The notes under the pieces are model-generated. The model saw nothing but the letters and a program-made list of their open reading frames with translations, had not been told where the DNA came from and made no database searches. Below are positions 8,065 through 17,255 of a stretch of 50,266 nt of DNA, in pieces. The DNA is from CAYLQA01 sp964385695. Lineage in GTDB: Bacteria > Desulfobacterota > Desulfobulbia > Desulfobulbales > Desulfurivibrionaceae. The stretch covers positions 1-50,266 of the forward strand of contig CAYLQA010000027.1 in NCBI GenBank assembly GCA_964385695.1, given 5' to 3'. The position numbers were made by a program, and so were the translations under genes. The stretch's first letter is position 1. Each line of letters opens with the position of its first letter.

Positions 8065-9330
8065 TTACTCGGTATTTTCCTTGTCAAAAAAAATATCCGG
8101 ATGATGTTTTTCCATACACTCCGAACAGATAGAATGGCTGAAGAGGGCGTCGGTATTTTGAGAGATATAAGCCTCAAGCTGATTCCAGTAGCCATCATCA
8201 TCACGAATCTTTTTGCAGTACGAACATATAGGCAAAAAACCGCTTAAAACCTTGACCTCATCCAGGGCCTTTTGCAGCTCTTCGGTACGTTCCTCTACCA
8301 AGTCTTCAAGCTTGTCCCGGTAGGTTTGCAGCCGTTTCTCCACCCGCTGCAGGTAGATGGAAAAAAAGGAAAGCAAGCAGACCAAAAGGACGACAGAACC
8401 AAACAAAGACAAACGGGTTATATGGTTTGAGATGGCGAGTTGTTCGGTGATGTTTTCCAATAAAAATACTCGGCCCACTTTTTCTTTACCGATATCTATC
8501 AACGGAGCGGAGGAAATGAGAAAATTCTGCCCGTTGGCCGAGTGTTTTTGAACATCAGTAGCCCAATCTTTGTTATGAGCTGAGCGAATATAATCGCTTA
8601 AGGTAGCGTGGTCCTTTGTGGTACTATCAATCAGTACAAAATCACGGTAATTATCCCAATTATCCTCTTTGCCTAAAAAACGAACTCCTTCTTTCCATTT
8701 CTCACGGTTTAACCATCCTTTATCAATGGTGAAAATCAGGTCAACCCCAAGAGCATCCTTTAGTTTAGGAGAAATATGTTCAATCTCTTCCCCAAGCTCC
8801 AGGTAGCCGATAAGTTTACCTTCGTGCACCCAAGGCTGAACCACTCGCAAGGTAAAAGTCCCCAAAGGTCCAAGCTCAATCCCCGCAGTAAGTTTTCCGG
8901 TCATTACGGCCTTTTCCATGGTATACCGAGCTATCCGGTCTCCGGCTCGATCGGGGCTGTGAACCCGCAAATAGCAGACCTGCTGTGGATCTATGAAGTA
9001 GAAATGGGTCACCTTGCAGTGACCTTTCATTTCTTTAAACAGGGGGCTGGCTACAGCCTGCAAGGTGGCCTTGTCTCGCTTTAACCAAGCGGCCCTGATA
9101 TCGTTATTTCCGATGATATTTCTGATCTCAGCAGTAAGAAAGCGGGACTCTTCACCAAGCATGTAATCAAAGAGGTGACTGAACTCTGCGACTTCATGCT
9201 CCAACGCCTCTTGCAAATGATATTGCTGCAGGCTATAGAGCCCAAGGTTGAAGGCCCCAAGGACCAATACGATAATCAGGGCCAGGGGAGTTAAGAGGTG
9301 TAGCCGGATGCGCTCTTTACCGGTTTCCAA
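8065..9330 (-). CDS. Membrane sensor: periplasmic Cache-type domain plus C-terminal CxxC module
   Basis: 421 residues. Two membrane spans (about 11-31 and 305-327) enclose a ~270-residue periplasmic region that looks like a double-Cache ligand sensor, with features such as HFYFIDPQQVCYLRVHSPD and later GYLELGEEI. After the second span comes a coiled coil ending LVEERTEELQKALDEVK. Then a compact Cys module follows: CSYCKKIRDDDGYW and, near the end, CSECMEKHHPD. This tail is often found at the ends of deltaproteobacterial signalling proteins. No histidine kinase, GGDEF or methyl-accepting domain is present, so the output is unknown. It stands alone, between the Cys-rich gene and the nitrilase fusion. 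Confidence 0.75.
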   Translation of the reverse strand: METGKERIRLHLLTPLALIIVLVLGAFNLGLYSLQQYHLQEALEHEVAEFSHLFDYMLGEESRFLTAEIRNIIGNNDIRAAWLKRDKATLQAVASPLFKEMKGHCKVTHFYFIDPQQVCYLRVHSPDRAGDRIARYTMEKAVMTGKLTAGIELGPLGTFTLRVVQPWVHEGKLIGYLELGEEIEHISPKLKDALGVDLIFTIDKGWLNREKWKEGVRFLGKEDNWDNYRDFVLIDSTTKDHATLSDYIRSAHNKDWATDVQKHSANGQNFLISSAPLIDIGKEKVGRVFLLENITEQLAISNHITRLSLFGSVVLLVCLLSFFSIYLQRVEKRLQTYRDKLEDLVEERTEELQKALDEVKVLSGFLPICSYCKKIRDDDGYWNQLEAYISQNTDALFSHSICSECMEKHHPDIFFDKENTE

Positions 9331-9345
9331 AAAATATCTCCTCAG

Positions 9346-10617
9346 CTAACTTTTTCTAATTTTCTCAATCAGAGATGTGGTGGAGTAATTTTCCACCAGG
9401 GGAATGGAGAGGACTCGGCCACCGGCGTTCAGGACCTCTTTATGGCCAACAATCTTTTCCACAGGCCAGTCACCGCCCTTGACCAAGACATCCGGCATCA
9501 AGGTGGTGATAAGGGTATGGGGGGTCTCTTCGCTGAAGAGTACCACGTGGTCCACGCAACCCAGGGCGGCCAAGACCCTGGCTCGGGACTGCTCATGGTT
9601 CATGGGGCGATCATCGCCCTTGCCCAGGCTGCGTACCGAGCTGTCGCTGTTCAGGCCGACGATCAGGCAATCGCCCTCCTTGCGTGCCGCCTCAAGATAG
9701 GTGACATGCCCTTCGTGCAGAATATCAAAGCAGCCGTTGGTAAAAACCACCTTGCTGCCGATGGACTTATAGTGCTGCACTATTTCACTCAGTTCAGGCA
9801 GGTCTGCCAGCTTGTCTTGGTCATTAAAGGCATAGGGTTTCGGACCCACGGTATTAAAACGACCGCGGACCAGGGCCAGTTGATTCGCCTCCAGGCGGAC
9901 AAAGGCACCTTGGGCATGATCTTCGGCCTGGGCCAGCACGGTGCCGTCCGGGCCAATCACCATGGAGGAACCGCCAAACTCGGTCTCGCCGGTAATACCG
10001 CAACGGTTGCAACCAACCACGTAGGCCTGATTCTCGATGGCCCGGGCAGTGAGCAGGGTCTGCCAATGCGCCCGCCTGGCTGCCGGCCACTGGGCGCTGA
10101 CCACGATCACACCCGCTCCCTGCATCACCTGGGCACGGCTGATTTCCGGAAAACGAAGATCGTAACAGACCAGGGCGGCCAGTCTGCCCAGTTCCGTGGT
10201 AATGGGCTGGGGATTATCACCGGGCTGAAAATATTGATCCTCCACCATGGGGGCAAAAAGTTGCTGCTTGCGAAAACTTCCTGCAATCCCCTTGGGGCCG
10301 ACGACATACATGGTGTTATAAAGGGTGGTATCGATCTCGGTGAGCACCTCTTCGGGCAGGGAGCCGGCAAGGTAAATGTTGTACTTTTGGGCCAACGCCT
10401 GCAAGCGCATGAGGTAATTTGGGGTTGCAAGCCCATACTCGGTAAGGCGGGCATAGGCAAACCCGCAACTCCACAGCTCAGGCAAAACAATCAACCCAGG
10501 GCCTTGCGGCGCCAGTTGTTCAAGCCCTTTTTCCAGCTGGCTCATGTTTGCTTCAGGGTCGCCGAGCTTGACATCAAATTGTAAAAAACCCAGTGCAGGT
10601 ATATTAAATTCCATCAT
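9346..10617 (-). CDS. Nitrilase-superfamily hydrolase fused to heptose-1-phosphate adenylyltransferase (RfaE2/HldE C-domain)
   Basis: 423 residues, two enzymes in one chain. Residues 1-265 are a carbon-nitrogen hydrolase with the Glu-Lys-Cys triad in place: E47 (LPELW), K117 (SFRKQQ), C151 (VCYDLRFPE). It is closest by pattern to omega-amidase-type enzymes. Residues ~272-423 are a nucleotidyltransferase of the RfaE domain II type, with FTNGCFDILHEGH (HxGH), VGLNSD and a C-terminal YSTTSLIEKI. The latter activates D-glycero-beta-D-manno-heptose 1-phosphate with ATP or CTP for LPS core synthesis. Both active sites look intact. The fusion is unusual because RfaE2 is normally alone or joined to the RfaE1 kinase. 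Two adjacent ATG codons follow an AAGGTGG site. Confidence 0.88.
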   Translation of the reverse strand: MMEFNIPALGFLQFDVKLGDPEANMSQLEKGLEQLAPQGPGLIVLPELWSCGFAYARLTEYGLATPNYLMRLQALAQKYNIYLAGSLPEEVLTEIDTTLYNTMYVVGPKGIAGSFRKQQLFAPMVEDQYFQPGDNPQPITTELGRLAALVCYDLRFPEISRAQVMQGAGVIVVSAQWPAARRAHWQTLLTARAIENQAYVVGCNRCGITGETEFGGSSMVIGPDGTVLAQAEDHAQGAFVRLEANQLALVRGRFNTVGPKPYAFNDQDKLADLPELSEIVQHYKSIGSKVVFTNGCFDILHEGHVTYLEAARKEGDCLIVGLNSDSSVRSLGKGDDRPMNHEQSRARVLAALGCVDHVVLFSEETPHTLITTLMPDVLVKGGDWPVEKIVGHKEVLNAGGRVLSIPLVENYSTTSLIEKIRKS

Positions 10618-10663
10618 GGTGCCACCTTAGCCCGCATCTCGTTTTTGTCAATAAATACAGCCT

Positions 10664-13135
10664 TCAACGCTCTTGCAGCACCGACTCGGCCTTGGAGCTG
10701 TTATCAAGCACCTTGCGCACCACCAGAGCAAGCTTGCGCACATCAAAAGGCTTCATGACAAACTCCCGTGCCCCGGCCTGCCTGGCCCGTTCTTCATCAA
10801 TAAGCGCACTGTAGCCGGTACACAGGATAATGGGGATATCCGGCTGGATCTTTAGGAGTTCCCGCATGAGGGTAGAGCCGGAGATCACCGGCATGGTGTG
10901 ATCGGTGAGCACCAGGTCAAAATTTTCCGGATTCTTTTCAAAAAGCTTGATCGCCTCAAGGCTGTCTGTCATCGCCGTCACCTGATACCCGAGAGATTCC
11001 AGCATCTGCTGCTCCATCTTCACCACAGCCTCTTCATCATCCACCACCAGAATACGCTCACTTCCCCCCGGAGGCGGCGCGGTATCGAAATCATCCGTGG
11101 ACTCCATCCCTTCCACCACCGGGAAAAAGACATGAAAACTGGTGCCGCGCCCCGGAATGCTCTCCATAAGCAACTTGCCGTCATGGGTCTGGACAATGCC
11201 GTGCACCACGGAAAGCCCCATGCCGGTGCCGCGCCCTTTTTCCTTGGTCGTGTAAAACGGCTCAAAGATACGCTCCTGCAAATCAGGGGGAACACCCTTG
11301 CCCGTATCCCGCACCGTCAGACAAACAAACTCGTTGACCTCTGTCGGCAACGGGTCATCAAGACGCTGTGCCAGGGCAGAGCACTCCTCATTGCAGAGGG
11401 TAATCTCCAACACCCCGCCGCTTTCTTCCATGGCGTCGGCTGCGTTGGCGCAAAGGTTGAGCAACACCTGATGAATCTGGGTAGGGTCTGCCATGATGTT
11501 GCCCAACCCATCGCAGATATGCTGTTTTATTTCAATGGAGGAAGGCAGTGAGGCCCTGAGAAGTTTGAGCACCTCCTTGACGATGGGACTGATCTGCACC
11601 GGCATCCTGTTGCTCTCGCTCTGGCGGCTGAAGGCGAGAATCTGCTTGACCAACTCCTTGGCCCGAAAACCCGCCTTGCCGACAGCCAGAAGATGGTCTC
11701 GGGCCGGACTCCCCTTGGGCAGCATATACTGGGCAAGATCGGTATAGCCCATGATGGCGGTGAGAATATTGTTAAAATCGTGGGCAATGCCACCGGCCAA
11801 AGTACCGATGGCCTCCATCTTCTGGGCCTGCCGTAGCTGATTTTCGAGCTTGACCTTCTCATCCTCGGCTATCTTGCGCCCCGTAATATCGCGCATGGTG
11901 ACAAAGATGTGCGGAGTTCCCTGATATACTAAAGGAGAAGCATGCACATCCATATCCATGATCGTGCCATCCTTGCGGATATTTTTCCCTTCCACATGAT
12001 ATGAGTTGCCGTCGTTTAATTCGGTGAGCATGGAGGGAAAATGCTCATGAAAGTCCGGGTGGATAAAGGTGAGCGGATCCAGAGATAAAAGCTCTTCCTT
12101 GGCGTAGCCAAAGAGACGACACATGGTCTGGTTCACCTCTTTGACCTTGCCGGCCAGAGAAAGAATGGCAAAACCATCCAGGGAGGCCTCAAAAATGCCG
12201 CGGTATTGCTCTTCGCTGGCCCGTAATGCCTGCTCCGTCTCAATTTGATCCGTGATATCGCGCCCCTCAGGGACAAGATAGATAACCTTGCCGTCCTCCC
12301 TTATGATGGGCTTAACCGAGGTATCGATATAGTGCAGCTTACCGGCAGGGTCGTAATGGGTGGTGACAAAACGTGCCGTTCCTCCGCCTGCTGCGGTGGT
12401 CAGGGCAGCACGCAGTTCCTCTTGCACCCTTTTGGAGTGCGACCACCAGGGAGTCTCCCAAAACAGCTTGCCTTTGACCTCTTCCTCGCTGATTCCGGCA
12501 AAATCCAAGGCGGTCCGGTTGATGGTGATGACCTCACCATCGACATTCAGCACCCCGGCAAACTGAAAGGCCTGGTCAAAAACGGCCCGCAGTTTCTGCT
12601 CGTTTTCCAGCTGATTCTGCTCCGTCTCTTTTCTCTCCGTAATATCCGAGGCGATTTCCAGGCGTACCAGGCGGCCATCCACCCACTCAATGGCCTTGTC
12701 ACGGATATGAAACCACTTGCCGGTCACCGTATTCTGAAACTCCCAGACACAGGAGCCGCACGGTTTGCCCTCGCTGTCCAACAATTTATCGTTGGTACAG
12801 AATTCACAAGGGCCGGTCTGGCCGCTTTGTAGGGTCTGCCAGCAGATAGTACCGGTGATGTCGCCGAAGAGATTCTTGGCATAAGTGTTGATATAGAGCA
12901 GCTCGCGGCTCTGCATATCAGCCACATAGACAATGGCATCCAGGCTGTCGAGGATGGTTAAAAGGGAGTGGTGGGAACGGTGGATATCCTGTTCAAGCTC
13001 CTGGCAGCGGGCAAGTTGCTCTTCAAGTCTTGCTACCTTTGCTTCAAGCTCTGCTAGTTGGGATTGATCGGTCAAAGAAACACCATGTGTCGTCGCCCGG
13101 AAAGATCTATCCGGCAATATGTTGGCCTTTTTCAC
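10664..13135 (-). CDS. Cytoplasmic PAS hybrid histidine kinase with receiver domain
   Basis: 823 residues and no membrane span. Order: short N-terminal coiled coil, three PAS domains (about 58-165, 180-300, 305-425), HisKA with phospho-acceptor H452 in GGIAHDFNNIL, HATPase with N-box CANAADAM and G-box GTGMGLSVVHG, and a receiver (~693-815) with phospho-acceptor D745 in LTDHTMP. The first PAS has an unusual cysteine set (C98, C110, C113, C126, C129) that could hold a metal or act as a redox sensor. No dedicated response regulator or effector gene sits beside it. It is divergent from the RACo-like gene, which could be a target, but nothing else supports that. Confidence 0.92.
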   Translation of the reverse strand: MKKANILPDRSFRATTHGVSLTDQSQLAELEAKVARLEEQLARCQELEQDIHRSHHSLLTILDSLDAIVYVADMQSRELLYINTYAKNLFGDITGTICWQTLQSGQTGPCEFCTNDKLLDSEGKPCGSCVWEFQNTVTGKWFHIRDKAIEWVDGRLVRLEIASDITERKETEQNQLENEQKLRAVFDQAFQFAGVLNVDGEVITINRTALDFAGISEEEVKGKLFWETPWWSHSKRVQEELRAALTTAAGGGTARFVTTHYDPAGKLHYIDTSVKPIIREDGKVIYLVPEGRDITDQIETEQALRASEEQYRGIFEASLDGFAILSLAGKVKEVNQTMCRLFGYAKEELLSLDPLTFIHPDFHEHFPSMLTELNDGNSYHVEGKNIRKDGTIMDMDVHASPLVYQGTPHIFVTMRDITGRKIAEDEKVKLENQLRQAQKMEAIGTLAGGIAHDFNNILTAIMGYTDLAQYMLPKGSPARDHLLAVGKAGFRAKELVKQILAFSRQSESNRMPVQISPIVKEVLKLLRASLPSSIEIKQHICDGLGNIMADPTQIHQVLLNLCANAADAMEESGGVLEITLCNEECSALAQRLDDPLPTEVNEFVCLTVRDTGKGVPPDLQERIFEPFYTTKEKGRGTGMGLSVVHGIVQTHDGKLLMESIPGRGTSFHVFFPVVEGMESTDDFDTAPPPGGSERILVVDDEEAVVKMEQQMLESLGYQVTAMTDSLEAIKLFEKNPENFDLVLTDHTMPVISGSTLMRELLKIQPDIPIILCTGYSALIDEERARQAGAREFVMKPFDVRKLALVVRKVLDNSSKAESVLQER

Positions 13136-13342
13136 TGTTTTGACGCAATACGCCGTAGCAAAATGCTGAAAAAGACATTACCCCACCTTTAAAAAATTAT
13201 ATCCAATATCCCCCAAGGCTGTCAAAGAGGACAACTCTACCTTGCCGTTTTATTGTTTTTATCGTTTGTTGCCGACATTTACGGACAAGTACAACTACCT
13301 ATTGGCAGTTTAACCATTTGATATCTCTATAAGAAAGGCTGC

Positions 13343-13370
13343 TTGACAAGGAGCGCCTGCTTGCTATCCT
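13343..13370 (+). promoter_or_regulatory. Sigma-70-type promoter of the RACo-like gene
   Basis: TTGACA (13343-13348), 16 bases, TATCCT (13365-13370, 4 of 6 to TATAAT). The start codon is about 55 bases further on. A short hairpin (CCTGAT, AGA, ATCAGG, 13381-13395) lies in the predicted leader, and a GGAG site precedes the ATG. Confidence 0.5.
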
Positions 13371-13425
13371 GTGATGATCCCTGATAGAATCAGGAAATCA
13401 TATATTTCCCGGAGAAAATTTCATA

Positions 13426-15354
13426 ATGAAAAAGGTCACATTTCTGCCCGACAATGTCACCATTGAGGTGGATGAAGGCGAAAACCTGCTGGCGGCTGCG
13501 GCCACGGCAGGGGTTTATATACACGCCCATTGCGGCGGCGACGGAGTTTGCGGGAAGTGCAAGGTCAAGCTGGAAGAGGGCGATGTGCAATCCACCAAGG
13601 CCATGACACTCAAGGCAGACGAACATGCCGAGGGCTTTCGTCTGGCCTGTATGGCCTCGGTCACAGAGGATGTGGTGATTCGCATCCCGGAAGAAACCAC
13701 CAAAGACGGCAAATCACTTAAACGCAAACCCAAGACCACCCGCTCCATCTCGGCCCGCTCCCTGGAAAATCTCATCGGCAGTTGGGAGGTGGCGCCGCCG
13801 GTGGAAAAACGCTTTCTCAAGCTCAGCCCTCCCACCATGGAAGATAATGTCCCGGATCTGCAACGGCTGATGCGGGCCATCAAACAAGGCTGCCACGACT
13901 GCGTTGAGCCCACTTACGACCACCCGGAACTGCTTAAAGAGCTGCCCTTTGCCCTCAGGGAGTCAAACTGGGAAATCACCGTCATCCTGCTGCGCGGAAA
14001 AAAGGCCGAGGAGCCGGACCGCATCATCGCGGTGGAACCGGGCAACACCACGGACAAACTCTACGGCTTAGCCGTGGATATCGGCACCACAACGGTCTGC
14101 GGCGTGTTGATCGACCTGAACAACGGCAAGGTCATTGCCGAGTCCTCTGCTTATAACGATCAGATCAGCTGCGGCGAGGATGTCATCTCCAGGATCATCT
14201 ACTCGCAACGGGGAGACGGCCTCAAGCAATTACAAGAAAAAGTGGTTCGCACCATCAACAATATCATTGAGAACGTCTGCAAGGATGTAATCATCAGCCC
14301 CAGCGACATCAGCTATATCATGGCCGCGGGCAACACCGTGATGAGCCATATGCTCTTGGGGCTGGACCCAAAGTTCATCCGCGAGTCGCCCTATGTCCCG
14401 ACCTGCAGCCACTTTCCTCTGACTCGGGCGGCGAGCCTGGGTGTGTACGCCCATCCTTCGGTACGCCTCTTTCTCTATCCTTCGGTGGCCAGTTATGTGG
14501 GCGGTGACATCATTGCCGGTGTGCACTCCTGCCAGATGCACAAAAGCCCCAAACTGACCCTGTTCATCGATATCGGCACCAACGGCGAAATCGTGGTGGG
14601 CAACGAGGAATGGATGGTCTGCGCGGCCTGCTCAGCCGGACCTGCCTTTGAGGGTGGCGGCATCAAACACGGCATGCGGGCCAACTCCGGGGCCATTGAA
14701 AACTTCCAGGTCCACCCGGAATCCCTTGAACCCATGGTAGTAACCATCGATCGCATCAAACCATGCGGTATCTGCGGCTCCGGGCTCATCGCCATTGTGG
14801 CCGAGTTGCTGGAGGCCGGGGTCATCGATCAGCAGGGTAAGATCAGCCGCAATATCGAGCACCCACGTATCCGCGAGGGTGTGGACGGCTATGAGTATGT
14901 GCTTGCCTGGGGGCAGGATGCGCTCATGGGCGAGGATATTGTTATTACCGAGGTGGATCTCGACAACCTCATCCGTGCCAAGGGCGCCATGTATGCCGGC
15001 TATGTGACTCTGCTCGAATCGGTGGGCATGACTTTTAACGACCTGGATCGGGTGATCATGGCCGGTAACTTCGGGGCCTATATCGATTTGGAGCGCGCCA
15101 TCTGCATCGGCCTCTTGCCCGATATCGACCGGGAAAAATTCTTCTACCTGGGCAACGGCTCAATGCTGGGTTGCCAGATCAGCCTTTCAGACCATAAACG
15201 CTTCCGTGGCCGCATGAAGGTGAGCTCTTTGATCACCAATATGGAGCTGGCCGAGAACCCACAGTTCATGAACCATTACATGGCCTCGCTCTTCCTGCCC
15301 CATACGGACATGAGCCTCTTTCCCACGGTGAGTGAAAAGCTGCCGGAGAAGTAA
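13426..15354 (+). CDS. RACo-like corrinoid protein reductive activator (2Fe-2S ferredoxin plus ASKHA ATPase)
   Basis: 642 residues. The N-terminal ferredoxin domain has the 2Fe-2S ligands C36, C42, C45 and C75 (CGGDGVCGKC ... LACMAS). After a linker domain comes a large ASKHA-type ATPase region (DUF4445), with AVDIGTTTVCGVLIDL, FIDIGTNGEIVVG, AGPAFEGGGI and GICGSGLIA. Such proteins use ATP hydrolysis to drive low-potential electrons into inactive Co(II) corrinoid proteins and restore Co(I). The acetyl-CoA pathway activator (RACo) and O-demethylase activators belong here. No corrinoid protein or CODH/ACS gene lies next to it, although a methyltetrahydrofolate methyltransferase is about 11 kb away. 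Its stop abuts the convergent pentapeptide gene with no gap. Confidence 0.88.
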   Translation: MKKVTFLPDNVTIEVDEGENLLAAAATAGVYIHAHCGGDGVCGKCKVKLEEGDVQSTKAMTLKADEHAEGFRLACMASVTEDVVIRIPEETTKDGKSLKRKPKTTRSISARSLENLIGSWEVAPPVEKRFLKLSPPTMEDNVPDLQRLMRAIKQGCHDCVEPTYDHPELLKELPFALRESNWEITVILLRGKKAEEPDRIIAVEPGNTTDKLYGLAVDIGTTTVCGVLIDLNNGKVIAESSAYNDQISCGEDVISRIIYSQRGDGLKQLQEKVVRTINNIIENVCKDVIISPSDISYIMAAGNTVMSHMLLGLDPKFIRESPYVPTCSHFPLTRAASLGVYAHPSVRLFLYPSVASYVGGDIIAGVHSCQMHKSPKLTLFIDIGTNGEIVVGNEEWMVCAACSAGPAFEGGGIKHGMRANSGAIENFQVHPESLEPMVVTIDRIKPCGICGSGLIAIVAELLEAGVIDQQGKISRNIEHPRIREGVDGYEYVLAWGQDALMGEDIVITEVDLDNLIRAKGAMYAGYVTLLESVGMTFNDLDRVIMAGNFGAYIDLERAICIGLLPDIDREKFFYLGNGSMLGCQISLSDHKRFRGRMKVSSLITNMELAENPQFMNHYMASLFLPHTDMSLFPTVSEKLPEK

Positions 15355-17244
15355 TTACTTTTTCGGGGCGGCAATCCCCTTGGCCCGGTCAGCATTTTCC
15401 GCCTGGGAGAGATTCTTCAACCCGCTCACATCGCTGCCGGTAAAATCCGCATTGCGCAGATTGGCGCCAAGCACGTCCAAGCCCTTCAAATTAGCGCCGT
15501 GAAAACGTGCCCCCTTGAGCAATCCCTTTTGCAGATTGGCCCCCTGGAGGTTGGCATTACTCATATTGGTTCTGGTGAGATCCGCTCCTGCCATATTGGC
15601 GGAAGAAAGCTCCGCCCCGCTCAGATCCGCATCATCCAAGCGCGCCTTGGTCAAATCCGCGCCACCCAGTTTGGCCCCGACAAGGGTCGCTCCACGCAAA
15701 TCCGCCTCAATAAGCTTTGCCCCGCTCAGGTCCGCCCCGGTGAGGTCCGCATCTGCCAGGTTGAAACCACTCAGGTCCATATTCCCTAAGTTTACCCCGA
15801 CAAGTTTGGCAGAACGCAGCTTGACCTCCTTGAGCACGGTTTTATCAAAATGTGCCTGGGACAGATCCGCTGAGCTCAGATCGGAAAGGGTGATAGTCAC
15901 CCCCTTGAAATTCGCCTTGCTGAGATTGGCGGAGCGCATGTCAGAACCATGGATCCTTGCCCCGGAAAAGTCTGCGGAACCAAGGCGTGCCGAAGAAAAA
16001 TCCACCTTCATGAAATACCCCTGCACTAAACTGGCTTCGCTCAAATCCGCGTCAGACAAGGAAACTTTGTCAAAATTTACCTGGGCCAACTGTGCCCCTT
16101 GGAGGGTGCAATCATCAAAGGAGGAACCCACCACCCGAGCCCGGGTCATATTCGTCTGTGTAAGTTGAGTCCCGTCAAATTGAGATTTTTCTATCCAGGC
16201 CTCGACAAGCAATCCCTTGCTTAACGTGGCCTTGCGCAGGCTCACCTCACTCAAGCTCGCTTTAGCAAGGTTGGCCTGAGCCAAAATTGCCTTGTCCAGG
16301 TCCACACCAATGAGATCACTGTTCTCCAGCACGGCCCCGCTGAGGTTTGATTCGGCCAGTTGCACCTGGCTCAGGCTGCCGTGCAAAAGACTGACGAAAC
16401 GAAGATCCGCCTCACTGAGATTGCAGCGATTCAAAACCGTGCTGTCCAGGTTGGCGTTGACCAGGTTTGCCCCTGCCAGGTTGACATCGCTCAGTGACGC
16501 ACCAAAGAGATAAGAGTCACGCAGGTCCGCTTTTTCCAAGGCGACCTCTTGCAAAATCGCATGGTTCAGGTTGGTCTCGGAAAGGTTGGAACTCTTGCCG
16601 CCGAATTCGCTGAATTTTACCTTGAACAAATTGGCCCCGGAAAGATTGGCTCCGGCAAGGTCACTCTCCATGAGTTGCACCTCGGAGAAGGTGGCCCCGG
16701 CCATGGTTGCTGCCTGCATCTCCACCCGGTTCAAATTCATCCCGAGTAAGGAGCCGCCGGAAAGATCCAGCCCGGGCATCTTGGCCAAACTCATATCCCC
16801 TGCCTTGATATAGGCATTCTGCATATTTGCCTGGCTCAGATCAACTCCTGCCATGTCTGCCCGCAAAAGAAAAATCCTGTTCAGGTCCGCCCTGTTCATT
16901 CGGGCCTTTTTGAGGCGCACCTTGCTCAGCTTGCTGCCGGAAAGGTCTGCCTGTATCAGGTTGGCCCCCTCCAGATTGGTATCCTGGATCACAACATTGT
17001 TGAGTTGCGCCTTGGCAAGATTGCCCATCTTCAGGCTGGAGTCGGTGATTCTGACATGGTTGAGGTCCGCCCCTGACCAAGCAACCTTGTCAAGATTCCT
17101 TTTGCTGAAAATTCTGCTGGTCTTGAGTGTCTTTTCCCGCTCCTCAAGACCCATGGGCACGTCGGCAGCCAAGACGAAAATCGGACAGGAAAAAAGCAGC
17201 AAAAGCAGAAAGACAGGTACATGGGCCTGGGCGCGAGTGGACAT
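15355..17244 (-). CDS. Exported giant pentapeptide-repeat protein
   Basis: 629 residues. A signal peptide (hydrophobic core LLLLLFSCPIF, cleavage near VLAA) is followed by about 570 residues of almost unbroken A(D/N)LXX pentapeptide repeats. This would fold into a very long right-handed quadrilateral beta-helix. Typical cytoplasmic pentapeptide proteins such as Qnr or MfpA are about 200 residues, so this is long and apparently periplasmic. It is the last gene of a three-gene operon behind a membrane Ser/Thr kinase with TPRs and a LysM-like lipoprotein. A structural or spacer role at the envelope is an inference; pentapeptide helices are also common toxin-like or binding scaffolds. Confidence 0.85.
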   Translation of the reverse strand: MSTRAQAHVPVFLLLLLFSCPIFVLAADVPMGLEEREKTLKTSRIFSKRNLDKVAWSGADLNHVRITDSSLKMGNLAKAQLNNVVIQDTNLEGANLIQADLSGSKLSKVRLKKARMNRADLNRIFLLRADMAGVDLSQANMQNAYIKAGDMSLAKMPGLDLSGGSLLGMNLNRVEMQAATMAGATFSEVQLMESDLAGANLSGANLFKVKFSEFGGKSSNLSETNLNHAILQEVALEKADLRDSYLFGASLSDVNLAGANLVNANLDSTVLNRCNLSEADLRFVSLLHGSLSQVQLAESNLSGAVLENSDLIGVDLDKAILAQANLAKASLSEVSLRKATLSKGLLVEAWIEKSQFDGTQLTQTNMTRARVVGSSFDDCTLQGAQLAQVNFDKVSLSDADLSEASLVQGYFMKVDFSSARLGSADFSGARIHGSDMRSANLSKANFKGVTITLSDLSSADLSQAHFDKTVLKEVKLRSAKLVGVNLGNMDLSGFNLADADLTGADLSGAKLIEADLRGATLVGAKLGGADLTKARLDDADLSGAELSSANMAGADLTRTNMSNANLQGANLQKGLLKGARFHGANLKGLDVLGANLRNADFTGSDVSGLKNLSQAENADRAKGIAAPKK

Positions 17245-17255
17245 GGGTTATCCTC

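Noticed and set aside
9442..10584. 380-codon + strand open frame opposite the nitrilase-RfaE2 gene
   Set aside because: Antisense shadow; both enzyme active sites are clearly encoded on the minus strand.
15355..17244. Dense short-period repetition, possible CRISPR or satellite array
   Set aside because: Period is 15 bases in one coding frame and encodes A(D/N)LXX pentapeptides; no spacers.
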